Shown: positions 35,709 to 44,203, numbered from the stretch's first letter. The stretch: 64,000 nucleotides of DNA from Acidithiobacillus thiooxidans ATCC 19377 (GCF_009662475.1 NZ_CP045571.1:1672501-1736500), one strand, 5' to 3'. Numbers and translations are program-made. The notes: generated by a model not told the origin, from the letters alone.

Positions 35709-35928
35709 CGAAAATAAACCAATAAAAACAAATACACCATATGAACAAGATCCGCCCGACAATACTCCAGAGCAAGCAGCTAAAACGATCACTCCCGGTG
35801 CAATAGTTGAGAAACCAACCCAACCAAGTGCGCTGCTAAAGGCCCCAAACGTCCAACAAGATCTTCGGCAACACTATACAACAAATCTGATATTGCCCAT
35901 ACCCAAGGACAAAAATCCAACTTGTTAA
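35707..35928 (+). pseudogene. Coding-like remnant without a start codon
   Basis: A frame without ATG reads SENKPIKTNTPYEQDPPDN, then a Pro/Gln/Thr-rich stretch ending PIPKDKNPTC before a TAA at 35926. Composition suggests the disordered tail of a protein gene that lost its start or was split from the preceding gene. The rest of 35662-36014 shows no gene. Confidence 0.35.
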
Positions 35929-36017
35929 CATGGTTTTTGCTGGCCTATTTCCGCTAACAACGATCAATTAGATGCGGTATATGACCACACTGAGCCATAC
36001 CGCAATCAACCAACCAT

Positions 36018-36088
36018 AAAGCAAAAAACAAGAAAAAAGCCACTTTATGAAAACATTCTCCCGTTTTTCACCCGATACACTGGCATCG
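36018..36088 (+). promoter_or_regulatory. Promoter module copy F (before the 36109 gene)
   Basis: GCAAAAAACAA then GAAAAAAGCC starting at 36032, CTTTATG, and a -10-like TACACT at 36076-36081 followed by GGCATC. Distance 44 bp as in copies C and G. Confidence 0.72.
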
Positions 36089-36108
36089 TGACTTTGATAA
36101 GGAGCTTC

Positions 36109-37071
36109 ATGATGACCACTGCTTTGAAAACCGAAGGTGAATTTTCTACCGACACCCCCCTCGAAAACGTGCAGGAACAACCGGAATCCACCCAGAGCGA
36201 AACGGGGGACACCACATCCACAGCAACGGCGGCACCCGCCTCATCCAGCCAAAGCGACAAGGAAACTTCAGCGGACAATCCGCGCAATAAAGCAAACCCT
36301 GCAGGCGGCAGCCCTTCGCAGGGTGCAACCCCTTCGCAGGGTGCAACCCCTTCGCGCCGGGCCAAGCGCCCTCCGGATTCGCGGTTCCTCTTATTGCCTA
36401 TGCCGGCAGACAAGAAAACCAACAGTCGTGCAGGCATTCGCCGCACCATCCACCTCAGCACCCGGCTTTCACAGGAAATGTATTTCCGGGCCTATGAAAA
36501 AGCTTCCAATGCCAACTACTTCCTCGAACGCATTTACCCCGGGATGGTCAGTGGACGGGCCGGCGCCGATAAGGCCGTCGTGCAGGAAGGCTTTGACGAG
36601 ATCATCCGACTCTGGAAAGGCCTCTACACGGAAGCGGAGGAAACTTTCGATGGCATTATCCAGAAAGTCTCCGAGCGGCTTGAGGCTGAAGGCGTAGATG
36701 CCGAACATCTCTCGACCGATTTCAGCGAGCCTTTGGACGAAGAAGCGCTGGTAACCTCCCGCATGGACCAGCATTACCTCAATATCCTGCACAAGGTGGA
36801 TAAAACGCTGGGCTACATCTCCGCTGCCGCCCTGTATGAGATCTATGCGGACGAGGAAGCGTCCAAACTGGAACTCGAAGTGCGTAGACGCATGTTGACC
36901 CTGTATCGCTACAATATTCGTTACGCCTTTGAAACGGGTATCCTGTTACGCACGGGTAAAACCGCACAGATGCGAAAAGCGGAAAAAGAAAAACAGTCTG
37001 GCACCGCCACTGAGGGGACAAATACAACGTCCTCTGACACGGAACAGGCCGACACAGAAGCGAAGTCCTGA
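36109..37071 (+). CDS. Hypothetical protein upstream of a UvrD-type helicase
   Basis: A 320-residue protein starting at ATGATG after AAGGAGC. The first ~100 residues are disordered (Ser/Thr/Pro/Gln) and contain an 18-bp repeat coding PSQGAT. A helical folded part follows (about residues 105-285: IRRTIHLSTRLSQEMYFRAYEKASNANYFLERIYPGM), then a charged tail. I do not recognise the family. The helicase start ATG overlaps its stop, so the two are translated together and may act together on DNA. Confidence 0.7.
   Translation: MMTTALKTEGEFSTDTPLENVQEQPESTQSETGDTTSTATAAPASSSQSDKETSADNPRNKANPAGGSPSQGATPSQGATPSRRAKRPPDSRFLLLPMPADKKTNSRAGIRRTIHLSTRLSQEMYFRAYEKASNANYFLERIYPGMVSGRAGADKAVVQEGFDEIIRLWKGLYTEAEETFDGIIQKVSERLEAEGVDAEHLSTDFSEPLDEEALVTSRMDQHYLNILHKVDKTLGYISAAALYEIYADEEASKLELEVRRRMLTLYRYNIRYAFETGILLRTGKTAQMRKAEKEKQSGTATEGTNTTSSDTEQADTEAKS
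36313..36348 (+). repeat. 18-bp tandem repeat in the 36109 gene
   Basis: Two identical units CCTTCGCAGGGTGCAACC plus part of a third, coding P-S-Q-G-A-T. It resembles the repeat in pilO both in length and in DNA sequence. Confidence 0.8.
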
Positions 37072-38891
37072 TGCGTCTGAATCCAGAACAACAGCTGGCG
37101 GTTCAGCAAAAGGGGCATGTGCTCCTGCTGGCCGGTGCGGGTTCAGGGAAAACCCTGGTACTGGCGCATCGGGCCGCCTCCCTGCTCCAATCCGATCACG
37201 GCGACCTCGTTGCGGTGACCTTTACCCATGATAGTGCGGAGGAACTCAAACGCCGCATTCTCAAAATGTCCCCAGGACACGAAAAACGGATCCGGACAGG
37301 GACCTTTCATTCCCTGGCCATGCACCAGTTACGCAGTGTGGGCATGGACATTAAGTTGCTCAATAAAGGTGACCGCATCCGGCTCATATCACATGCGATG
37401 TCCAAAACAGAAGAAGAGCTCAGCTTCGAAGATATGGACAAAATTATCGACAAGGCCAAGAGCGATTTATCCCATCGGGATTATGATGGCCCCGGCTATA
37501 AAACCTTTCATGCGTACCAGGACTTGCTTCAGAACGATAAACGCATGGACTTCGCAGATCTCATCTCCAAAGCTGTGGATGGCATGCAGGACGGGTCCAT
37601 TCCACCACTTTCCATGCGCTGGATGTTAGGGGATGAATTTCAGGATGTGGATCTGGCGCAATATACCTGGATCATGCTGCACCACGAATTGACCGGTGCT
37701 GAACTCACTATGGTCGGTGATGACGACCAAAGCATTTACGCATTCCGGCATGCTTTGGGGTACACGGGCATGGAGAAATTGCGTTCAGACGTCCGTGCCC
37801 AGATTCTGCACCTGTCGCGTAACTATCGTTGTGCGCCAGAAATCCTCACCCCTGCTGCAAGGCTCATTCAGCATAATCGTTACCGCGCTGAAAAACAGAT
37901 TATCCCCGCCGCTGAGCAAGGCGGCCATATCGAATGCCTGTTCCCCCGCGACCGCGAAGAAGAAAGCGCCTGGTTTTCAACGCGGCGACGTGAGGAACCT
38001 GTGGGATGGGCTGTTTTAGCCCGCACCAACCGCTTGCTGGACGTCATGGAAATGGAACTCCAACAACATGGCATTCCCTATTTCAGAGATACCGATGATG
38101 ACTTTTGGGAAACCAAGAACCCCCGAGCGGTCTTAAGCCTGCTCACCGGCATCGTCAATGGTGCCCGTGCCCTGGCAATGCCCAGAGGGAAAAATAGTCA
38201 CAGCCTGCTCAAAAGTACGGCCATCAGTAACCGTTTTGCCGCCTACCGCCGCGATATGTTTTTTGGTTGCCGGTCCGCCCTGTTTTTATGTGGCTGGAAA
38301 GCAGACACGACGGACGCCTTGCTCAAGCAACTGGAACCGGTCCCCATGCGTGACTGGAAGCCCATACTGGACAGATTTGCAGAACAGTGGCATCAGACCG
38401 AACAAAAGAAATCCCCGCGCCTCTCCAGCGGCTTAAACTTCATGGAAAATTTACAGGGCTGGTGCACCGTATCCGTTCAGGACCCCATACTGCTCATCGA
38501 AGGCATCAAGCGCTGGAATCAAAAATTAATCCCTTCAGTCGCCGAGAATTGCGACGTTGCCTTAACGGCCATCCAGCGTTTGCGTGGGACGTTGGCCCAG
38601 CGTATCCAATTTGTGGAAGGGCTGGCCAAAAAGAAAAATGAACCGCCCCAACTCGGGCCAGAAACCGTCTTCCTGACCACCATGCACGGATCAAAAGGTC
38701 TGGAATGGCCGAATGTCTGGATTATTGGGGCCGAGGAAGGCGTGGCACCCCATATTGACGGCGAACTGGAAGAAGAACGTCGTCTCTTTTACGTCGCCAT
38801 GACCCGCGCCAAACGTCAACTCATTATTTCCGCTGTCCGTGAAGGCAGCCCTTCTCCCTTCCTGTATGAAGCGCAAATGTATGACGCCTGA
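37071..38891 (+). CDS. UvrD/Rep-family superfamily I DNA helicase
   Basis: A 606-residue 3'-5' helicase. Motifs: Q motif LNPEQQLAVQQ, Walker A GAGSGKT near residue 24, motif Ia AVTFTHDSAEEL, motif II DEFQDVD, motif III GDDDQSIYAFRHA, motif IV LSRNYRC, motif V TTMHGSKGLEWPNVW and motif VI RRLFYVAMTRAKRQL. It is somewhat shorter than UvrD (about 720). On a conjugative element it could unwind the plasmid during transfer or replication. Start overlaps the preceding stop (TGATG). Confidence 0.93.
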   Translation: MRLNPEQQLAVQQKGHVLLLAGAGSGKTLVLAHRAASLLQSDHGDLVAVTFTHDSAEELKRRILKMSPGHEKRIRTGTFHSLAMHQLRSVGMDIKLLNKGDRIRLISHAMSKTEEELSFEDMDKIIDKAKSDLSHRDYDGPGYKTFHAYQDLLQNDKRMDFADLISKAVDGMQDGSIPPLSMRWMLGDEFQDVDLAQYTWIMLHHELTGAELTMVGDDDQSIYAFRHALGYTGMEKLRSDVRAQILHLSRNYRCAPEILTPAARLIQHNRYRAEKQIIPAAEQGGHIECLFPRDREEESAWFSTRRREEPVGWAVLARTNRLLDVMEMELQQHGIPYFRDTDDDFWETKNPRAVLSLLTGIVNGARALAMPRGKNSHSLLKSTAISNRFAAYRRDMFFGCRSALFLCGWKADTTDALLKQLEPVPMRDWKPILDRFAEQWHQTEQKKSPRLSSGLNFMENLQGWCTVSVQDPILLIEGIKRWNQKLIPSVAENCDVALTAIQRLRGTLAQRIQFVEGLAKKKNEPPQLGPETVFLTTMHGSKGLEWPNVWIIGAEEGVAPHIDGELEEERRLFYVAMTRAKRQLIISAVREGSPSPFLYEAQMYDA

Positions 38892-40218
38892 ACGAAAGGA
38901 CCGATGGCGTTATTCATGGGTCACTTTCGGCAGTATCGGCGCAGCCCTGGGCTTTATTACCTGGGGAAACCTGGGCCTATTCCCCTTTTTGCTGCTTTTT
39001 GCCGTAGGCTATGGCTACGCGACCGGGAAAATCGCCCGCGCCGCTTTTGTTTTCGGTTATTTCATGGGCGGAAGCTGGATACTGGCAGGTGTTTTCAATG
39101 CCTTCTGGCCGCACGATGCGCCATTACTCGGTATTTGCGCATGGCCGGCCATCGCCTTGCTGCTGTCTCTCCCGTGGTGGCTAGTAGGTTTAATCGGTGC
39201 GGAAAAGCCTCAATACGTGGGACTACGCATGGCTGGAACCTTGATCATTACCAGCATCCCCCCTTTGAGTACATGGTCATTGCTCTCCCCTTTGTTTTTG
39301 TCCGGGGTCTATTTCCCGGGAACTGGCCTGGCCGGGCTGGTACTGGGCCTGATCACCCTGTCTTTGCTCAGCGCATTTACTGCCCATATTGCGGCATCCA
39401 GACGTGCGCATCAGATAACCATGCATTATCTCCCCAACAAGCACACACCGTCAGGCCCATTGCACCCCAACACCGCGAGGCTGTTGGCGGGTTTTCTCCT
39501 GTCCATTCTGGTCACCGCCCTCCTCCTGAATGGGACTTATACGCCCCCTGCACAACCGGCCAACATCCGTGGCGTCTCCCTGCCGTGGAAAGCGCTCCCC
39601 TTTGATTTAGGTTTTTTGAAAAACCTGGAACGACAAAACCATATTCGGCAATGGGCGCAACAATACTTGAAAACCATCCCGAAACACCAAATCGTAATTC
39701 TGCCGGAAGGCATCGGCGGGTATTATTTCCCCAACTTCTATACGGCTGGCCTTCTGGACGGTATTCAGCGTATTGTCAAAGCGAGACAGGATACCCTTCT
39801 CGTAGGCTTCTATGACATTTCTCAGTCAGGAAAGCGCTGGAGTTATACGGATGCGCTCAACGCTTATGGCCTGCATCGTGGCATTTTCCCTTCCCGGCAG
39901 CCCTGCCCGCTCAGTGAGTGGAAACCTTGGGAAAACGGATCAGCTCAAGCCTTCTGGTGGCGGTTGGGACCAGATTATCTCGGCCATCAAAAGCAACCGT
40001 TTGCCATGGCCGTCTGTTACAGCGAACTTCTGGTGTGGCCGCTCGCCAGCTACTTTATAGAGGCTCCCCGTCAACCGGAATGGATACTAGCCCCGGAGAA
40101 CCATGACTGGGAAAAAACGGCCGCAGAAAACGCCATCCAGACGAAAGCCCGCAAGATATGGGGTCGGTTGTATGGGCTTCCGGTGGTGACCGCCAATGAT
40201 TTTCCCTTGGGGGCATAA
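38881..40218 (+). CDS. traB: TraB-like membrane protein with apolipoprotein N-acyltransferase-type nitrilase domain
   Basis: A 445-residue protein with about six membrane helices in the first 220 residues and a C-terminal nitrilase-like domain (residues ~240-440): IVILPEGIGGYYF carries the Glu of the catalytic triad, and FAMAVCYSELLVWPL carries the Cys. This layout is shared by Lnt and by conjugal transfer protein TraB of Ti-type plasmids. Lnt acylates lipoproteins; the role of TraB in conjugation is not firmly known. Start at 38881 overlaps the helicase by 11 bases; a longer frame from 38839 is possible. Confidence 0.8.
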   Translation: MTPERKDRWRYSWVTFGSIGAALGFITWGNLGLFPFLLLFAVGYGYATGKIARAAFVFGYFMGGSWILAGVFNAFWPHDAPLLGICAWPAIALLLSLPWWLVGLIGAEKPQYVGLRMAGTLIITSIPPLSTWSLLSPLFLSGVYFPGTGLAGLVLGLITLSLLSAFTAHIAASRRAHQITMHYLPNKHTPSGPLHPNTARLLAGFLLSILVTALLLNGTYTPPAQPANIRGVSLPWKALPFDLGFLKNLERQNHIRQWAQQYLKTIPKHQIVILPEGIGGYYFPNFYTAGLLDGIQRIVKARQDTLLVGFYDISQSGKRWSYTDALNAYGLHRGIFPSRQPCPLSEWKPWENGSAQAFWWRLGPDYLGHQKQPFAMAVCYSELLVWPLASYFIEAPRQPEWILAPENHDWEKTAAENAIQTKARKIWGRLYGLPVVTANDFPLGA

Positions 40219-40220
40219 CC

Positions 40221-40994
40221 ATGACACCGCCAATATCCCTGAATTTCTCTCCGGAATCCCTCAAAGACATTGAGGCGCTACTTCGTCGGCAAATGCTGTT
40301 TTATGCGCAGGCCCAAGACCAGATTCTGGCGGAAGCGAAAAAACTGGCGGGAGAATTTTACATTTTTCAAAAACAACTATCCCATCAAATTCGGATGGAT
40401 AATGAAAATCGGGAATGGAGCGATTTGAGTATATCCGTACGCAAGCTACGCGGTTATGTCACGATACAATGGCGAATCCGCTACTGGTACAAGTCCTCCC
40501 GGGACGGCCGCAAAGGATTTAATGCCAAGCATCTCAGCAAATCCAAAAACAGCAGCCATTACAAGAAGTCACTGGCTAAGGAGGCTTCCGCTGCCGAATT
40601 CCAGACCGTCATGCAACTGGAAGATCAATTTATCGTCTTGCGGCACCTTTCTGGCGTAGTACGTGATGCCCAAAAACAACTCGTGGACACGATGAAATCA
40701 TTGGGTATCGACTATTCCGCCAATAGTGTCCTGTCTGCCGATCAGGAATCCGCCTATGCCCTCCATGAACGGATAGGCAATTTGTTGTTATTGCTACATT
40801 ACCGATTATGGCCGCAACACAATGCGGCGGATACACAGGCAGGATTCGTTCCCCTGATTGACCCCAAAGCGGGGGTTTCCAGAAACGTGGACCCCACGGC
40901 CTTACATGCCGCCCTATCCCGGATGGAACAGTCCTACGCAGAACTGGAACAACTCTTCATGGGAAAAAGCCAGTCAGCTGCGGGATCAAATTGA
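40221..40994 (+). CDS. Hypothetical protein in the helicase-traB operon (possibly MobI-like)
   Basis: A 257-residue helical protein starting two bases after the traB stop. The centre (VRKLRGYVTIQWRIRYWYKSSRDGRKG) is basic and aromatic and could bind DNA, and the spacing of the following segment (MQLEDQFIVLRHL) loosely recalls MobI, an oriT-associated protein of SXT/IncC elements. That likeness is weak. Its stop codon lies within the palindrome copy 7, shared with the convergent gene. Confidence 0.6.
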   Translation: MTPPISLNFSPESLKDIEALLRRQMLFYAQAQDQILAEAKKLAGEFYIFQKQLSHQIRMDNENREWSDLSISVRKLRGYVTIQWRIRYWYKSSRDGRKGFNAKHLSKSKNSSHYKKSLAKEASAAEFQTVMQLEDQFIVLRHLSGVVRDAQKQLVDTMKSLGIDYSANSVLSADQESAYALHERIGNLLLLLHYRLWPQHNAADTQAGFVPLIDPKAGVSRNVDPTALHAALSRMEQSYAELEQLFMGKSQSAAGSN

Positions 40995-41001
40995 TCCCGC
41001 G
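40981..41001. repeat. GATCAAATTGATC palindrome, copy 7
   Basis: GCGGGATCAAATTGATCCCGC, perfect except at the centre base. The TGA stop of the plus gene (40992-40994) and of the minus gene (40986-40988) are both inside it. It may also act as a bidirectional hairpin terminator. Confidence 0.85.
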
Positions 41002-41792
41002 CCCGAGCGAGAATCCGCATCCGCTAACCACTGCTTGCTCTGTGTTCTGGCCTGACGCAAACATTCCGCCATCAGGCTATCCACCATCCGGTAGGCATTC
41101 TCCGTGCCTTGCACATAGCGTTCCTGCGGCAAATCCACAATGAGATAGGCCCGGTCATAAAGGGCAATCAGTTGGTCCATGATAGAAATAGCGCGAATAA
41201 GATAGCGGTCTTGCGGCGCGGATAATGCCGCTACGAAGTCTATGCTATGGGTAAAACTGATTTTCTGGGCGTGACCATTCAAAGACTTCAAGCCACTTTG
41301 TTCCAGTAATTGGGTCCGTTCCTGACTTAAAACCAGTATGGCATTCTGGTACCTACCGACAAATTGCTGCAGCGCACTGCTGATGGCTTGGGACAAATCC
41401 TCGTATGTTTTTTTGAGATAGAGACGTTCCAGGCTATTGAGGGTGTAATGCATATCCATCATCTGATTCAGCCAACGCATCGCCAGCCGTTGACCATGCG
41501 CCGTATCCAGATGGACGGGAAATGGATAATAAGCGCGTGATGGGGTAGCAACATTCGGCAAATAAATGCGTACCCCCCGAACGGCATACGCATCCTCATC
41601 AATTTCCACTTCCCAACGGCCAGCACTCTCAACATGAGCAAGGCTAGGTCGAAGCATGGAGCTGTCCACCTGCCTATCTGCCCGCCCATGCGTGGTTTGG
41701 TAAAATTGTTCCAATAGCCCGGTATCGGTTTGTACCGGTTCCTGGTCTTTCAAAACCAATAATGGTTTCGTATTGCGCTTGCGTCTTCCCAA
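40986..41792 (-). CDS. Hypothetical protein, ICE accessory type
   Basis: A 268-residue soluble protein. Helical C-terminal half (TYEDLSQAISSALQQFVGRYQNAILVLSQERTQ and FVAALSAPQDRYLIRAISIMDQLIALYDRAYLIVD) after a beta-rich middle (EVEIDEDAYAVRGVRIYLPNV). The layout loosely resembles DUF1845/AcaB-type proteins of integrative elements, but I cannot confirm this. It converges on the helicase-traB operon and shares its last bases with the palindrome. Function unknown. Confidence 0.6.
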   Translation of the reverse strand: MGRRKRNTKPLLVLKDQEPVQTDTGLLEQFYQTTHGRADRQVDSSMLRPSLAHVESAGRWEVEIDEDAYAVRGVRIYLPNVATPSRAYYPFPVHLDTAHGQRLAMRWLNQMMDMHYTLNSLERLYLKKTYEDLSQAISSALQQFVGRYQNAILVLSQERTQLLEQSGLKSLNGHAQKISFTHSIDFVAALSAPQDRYLIRAISIMDQLIALYDRAYLIVDLPQERYVQGTENAYRMVDSLMAECLRQARTQSKQWLADADSRSGAGSI

Positions 41793-41962
41793 AGTACAAA
41801 TCCTTGCGTAACAGCCTTACACCCTCGTTATCATCCCGCCATTTCATTTCTAAAAGGCCATCATAATCCGGCAAAATACGGTGTTTTTTAATATGTACAC
41901 ACGATTTACCGGTAAAGCAGGGACTGGAACCTGTTCCCGGCATCGGCAACGGTCTCTAAACA
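41793..41962. other. Intergenic region left of promoter module G
   Basis: Divergent control region between the minus gene at 41792 and ssb. No gene seen. The minus-strand promoter is expected here, but I cannot place it. Confidence 0.35.
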
Positions 41963-42032
41963 ATCTGAAAAAACGCGAAAAAAGCCCCTTAATGATGGCA
42001 CCCACCTCTATTTCCCCCGTTAGACTGGTCCT
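41963..42032 (+). promoter_or_regulatory. Promoter module copy G (before ssb)
   Basis: CTGAAAAAACGC then GAAAAAAGCC starting at 41977, CTTAATG, CACCC, and a -10-like TAGACT at 42021-42026 followed by GGTC. Spacing 44 bp. Confidence 0.75.
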
Positions 42033-42073
42033 GTTTATAGGTACGGGCGACATCCCGAACTCAAAACACAGTC

Positions 42074-42127
42074 CCCTTTTCTGGCTCGGGGATTGTTACT
42101 CGCGCAAGAGCCGTTTCATATGGGCGC
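42074..42127 (+). repeat. Leader repeat, copy 1 (ssb upstream)
   Basis: CCCTTTTCTGGCTCGGG, a short variable part with TTAC, then GCGCAAGAGCCGTTTCATAT and GGGCGC. The same arrangement is found at 58176-58230 upstream of another small-gene operon. Likely a shared 5' leader or regulator-binding element. Confidence 0.75.
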
Positions 42128-42217
42128 ACCTCATATCCGGTTTTTTTCACTCTGAAAAAGACCCAACGGCTTCTCTTTGCCTTTTTTCAATAACTCACTC
42201 AAAAAAAGGAGTATTCC

Positions 42218-42712
42218 ATGGCTGGTGTTAACAAAGTCATAATCTTAGGCCATCTCGGGAAAGACCCGGAGATGCGCTACATGCCGGACGGTAAGGCTAT
42301 CGCCAATTTCAATGTGGCCACCTCGGAAAATTTCAAGGACCGCGAAGGGAATAAACAGGAACGTACCGAATGGCACCGTGTCGTGCTCTTTGGACGTGTC
42401 GCCGAAATCGCGGGCGAATACCTGCGCAAGGGCAGCATGGCTTTTGTGGAAGGCAAACTACAGACCCGCAAGTGGACCGACAAGGAAGGTCAGGAGCGCT
42501 ATACCACCGAAATCCTCGGTGACCGCCTGCAGCTAGTCGGGCCGCGCAATGACGGTGGTGCCAACAGTGGCAATGACCGCCAGCCTCAACAGCAGCGTGC
42601 GAACAACGCCCCATCCAATAACCGGAGTAGTCAGCCGCCGGAAGATCCGTTTGGCGGCGGTAACACGGGAAACACAAACTACTCAGAATTTGACGATGAT
42701 ATCCCATTTTGA
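42218..42712 (+). CDS. ssb: Single-stranded DNA-binding protein
   Basis: A 164-residue SSB with the OB-fold start [21 protein letters not shown], the core [27 protein letters not shown], a Gln/Asn/Gly-rich linker and the acidic tip DDDIPF that binds partner proteins. It protects single-stranded DNA during transfer and repair. An AAAAAGGAG ribosome site precedes the ATG. It heads the DNA-metabolism region. All conserved parts are present. Confidence 0.96.
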   Translation: MAGVNKVIILGHLGKDPEMRYMPDGKAIANFNVATSENFKDREGNKQERTEWHRVVLFGRVAEIAGEYLRKGSMAFVEGKLQTRKWTDKEGQERYTTEILGDRLQLVGPRNDGGANSGNDRQPQQQRANNAPSNNRSSQPPEDPFGGGNTGNTNYSEFDDDIPF

Positions 42713-42749
42713 GCGGTAACTTGTTGTTTATTTGTATTTTTTGTATAAG

Positions 42750-42773
42750 CACCCCAGATGGATTGACGGGGTG
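42750..42773 (+). promoter_or_regulatory. Leader hairpin before the 42795 gene
   Basis: CACCCC (42750-42755) pairs with GGGGTG (42768-42773), a 6-bp stem in the short leader, about 20 bases before the likely start codon. Confidence 0.5.
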
Positions 42774-42794
42774 CCTATGCACATGGAGGGCATG

Positions 42795-44162
42795 ATGTTG
42801 AAAGTTATCGGTAGAATCCGCCCAGGGACCAAGGTCCTGAAGCGGTCTATTACAGACCCCAAAGCCAAACAAATTGTGGAACGTGGTATTTTGGCGGGCG
42901 TTGGATACCCGGCTATTGATTCCGCGCTGACCAAGGCGGGATTTAAACACGCATTGGTTCCCAAGAATGAACCGTTTTTTTCTGTTTGGCCGGGGGAATT
43001 CAAGAACCCGGAAACAGCGAAACGGATACTCGATTTGTACGGCGAACAACGGGAAGGGGATCTGGTAAAAAAGCTCTACGAGTTTCCAGTTGTTTTCCCC
43101 CATTCGGATCCCGCACAGATGGTGATGACGCGAATGGAGTGCTATACGGCAAAAGGCCTCAAGTACCATTCCGAAATCAATGGGAACGGTGACGTCCTCT
43201 GTATCACCAAAGATGATGTCCCGAAAGTTAATGGACGTGCCATACGCATTTATGGCGGCCGTAAAGACAAGGTGCGTGGACACTGTGATCCGGAACATTG
43301 TCCGGAATACCAAAAACGGGAATGCAATGTCCGCTCAAAAATCCACGTCATGATTCCTGGGGAAAAAATGACAGCGGAATTGGTAGAAATCCCTACGGGG
43401 AGCTTCTATGCCGTCGATGACATTGAGAACACCTTGAGATACACCGCCGCACTTTGTGGCGGCAAAGTGCCCGTGGAAGTCCAGATGGGATGGAAAGGCC
43501 AACCCATATTTTGGATGACCAAGGTGCGCGAAAAAGTAAAGCACATGACCGATGAAGGGGATACAGAAATGGTCCCCCAAATTATCGCGCATCTCAATTG
43601 CAAAGCGGAGTTAGCGCATTTGCTGGCCATGGCTGACGCTGTTGCGGAAAAACACCGCAAATTATCAACGGCATTCTTGCCGCAAGGTGCAGCGCAAGCC
43701 CCGGCTGCCCTGGAACATCAACCCGCTCTACGGCCAGAAGACTTCGTATCCAGCAATGTAGTGGATATGGCTCAGGCCAGAGCAGAGTCCGTGGTACCGG
43801 CGGAACAACCATCTGCCGCACCTATACCAGAAGCGGCACCCTCTGACCACCAGCCCGAGCAAACGGCTTCTGAGCCCGCGCCCGCGCCGGAAGCAGCACA
43901 GCCCACAGAAAACACAGAAGACATTGCCCCCCTGCGCCAGCAAGCATCTCGCTTGTGCAAACAGGTAGGATTGAATCCTGTCGATCTGCTGGAATACGGC
44001 AATGCCCGATTTGGAACAAATTGGGGCAAAACGCTCAAGCATCTGAATGCCATGGTTCATGAGCTGAAACAGGCTTTGGAATCAGACGATGTGGAAGGCT
44101 ATATTGCCGAAGTCAACAATGTCATTTTCGAAGAAAGGCAACGGAATACCGAAAGCGCCTAA
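42795..44162 (+). CDS. Recombination-directionality-factor-like / zinc-binding protein
   Basis: A 455-residue protein. The start is set at the ATG following GGAGGG (ATG 42792 or 42795); the frame is open back to 42732. The core GHCDPEHCPEYQKRECN has the Cys pattern of phage Gp3-like recombination directionality factors often labelled hydrolase or metal-binding protein in ICEs and IncC plasmids; IPTGSFYAVDDIENTLRYTAALCGGKVPVEVQM matches the segment after it. A Pro/Ala/Glu-rich linker leads to a helical C-terminus. Function in the element is not known; it may be a ssDNA-associated factor given the adjacent ssb. Confidence 0.7.
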   Translation: MLKVIGRIRPGTKVLKRSITDPKAKQIVERGILAGVGYPAIDSALTKAGFKHALVPKNEPFFSVWPGEFKNPETAKRILDLYGEQREGDLVKKLYEFPVVFPHSDPAQMVMTRMECYTAKGLKYHSEINGNGDVLCITKDDVPKVNGRAIRIYGGRKDKVRGHCDPEHCPEYQKRECNVRSKIHVMIPGEKMTAELVEIPTGSFYAVDDIENTLRYTAALCGGKVPVEVQMGWKGQPIFWMTKVREKVKHMTDEGDTEMVPQIIAHLNCKAELAHLLAMADAVAEKHRKLSTAFLPQGAAQAPAALEHQPALRPEDFVSSNVVDMAQARAESVVPAEQPSAAPIPEAAPSDHQPEQTASEPAPAPEAAQPTENTEDIAPLRQQASRLCKQVGLNPVDLLEYGNARFGTNWGKTLKHLNAMVHELKQALESDDVEGYIAEVNNVIFEERQRNTESA

Positions 44163-44182
44163 TTCTTCCCATAACCCACTGC

Positions 44183-44203
44183 GGCCCCTTCGGGGGCCTT
44201 TTT
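44183..44203 (+). terminator. Intrinsic terminator
   Basis: GGCCCC-TTCGG-GGGCC type stem (44183-44198) with a T5 tail, 20 bases after the preceding gene. Confidence 0.9.

Noticed and set aside
35479-35823. Minus-strand hydrophobic ORF of 114 codons
   Set aside because: Its hydrophobicity comes from the Lys/Asn-rich plus-strand codons read in reverse; no ribosome site.
41793-42217. oriT of the element
   Set aside because: The gap is long and has inverted repeats, but these are explained by promoter module G and the ssb leader repeat; nothing specific to a MobH nic site could be recognised.
42333-43313. 326-codon minus-strand frame opposite ssb and the RDF-like gene
   Set aside because: The plus-strand genes carry firm motifs and ribosome sites; the minus frame is low-complexity and unstructured.
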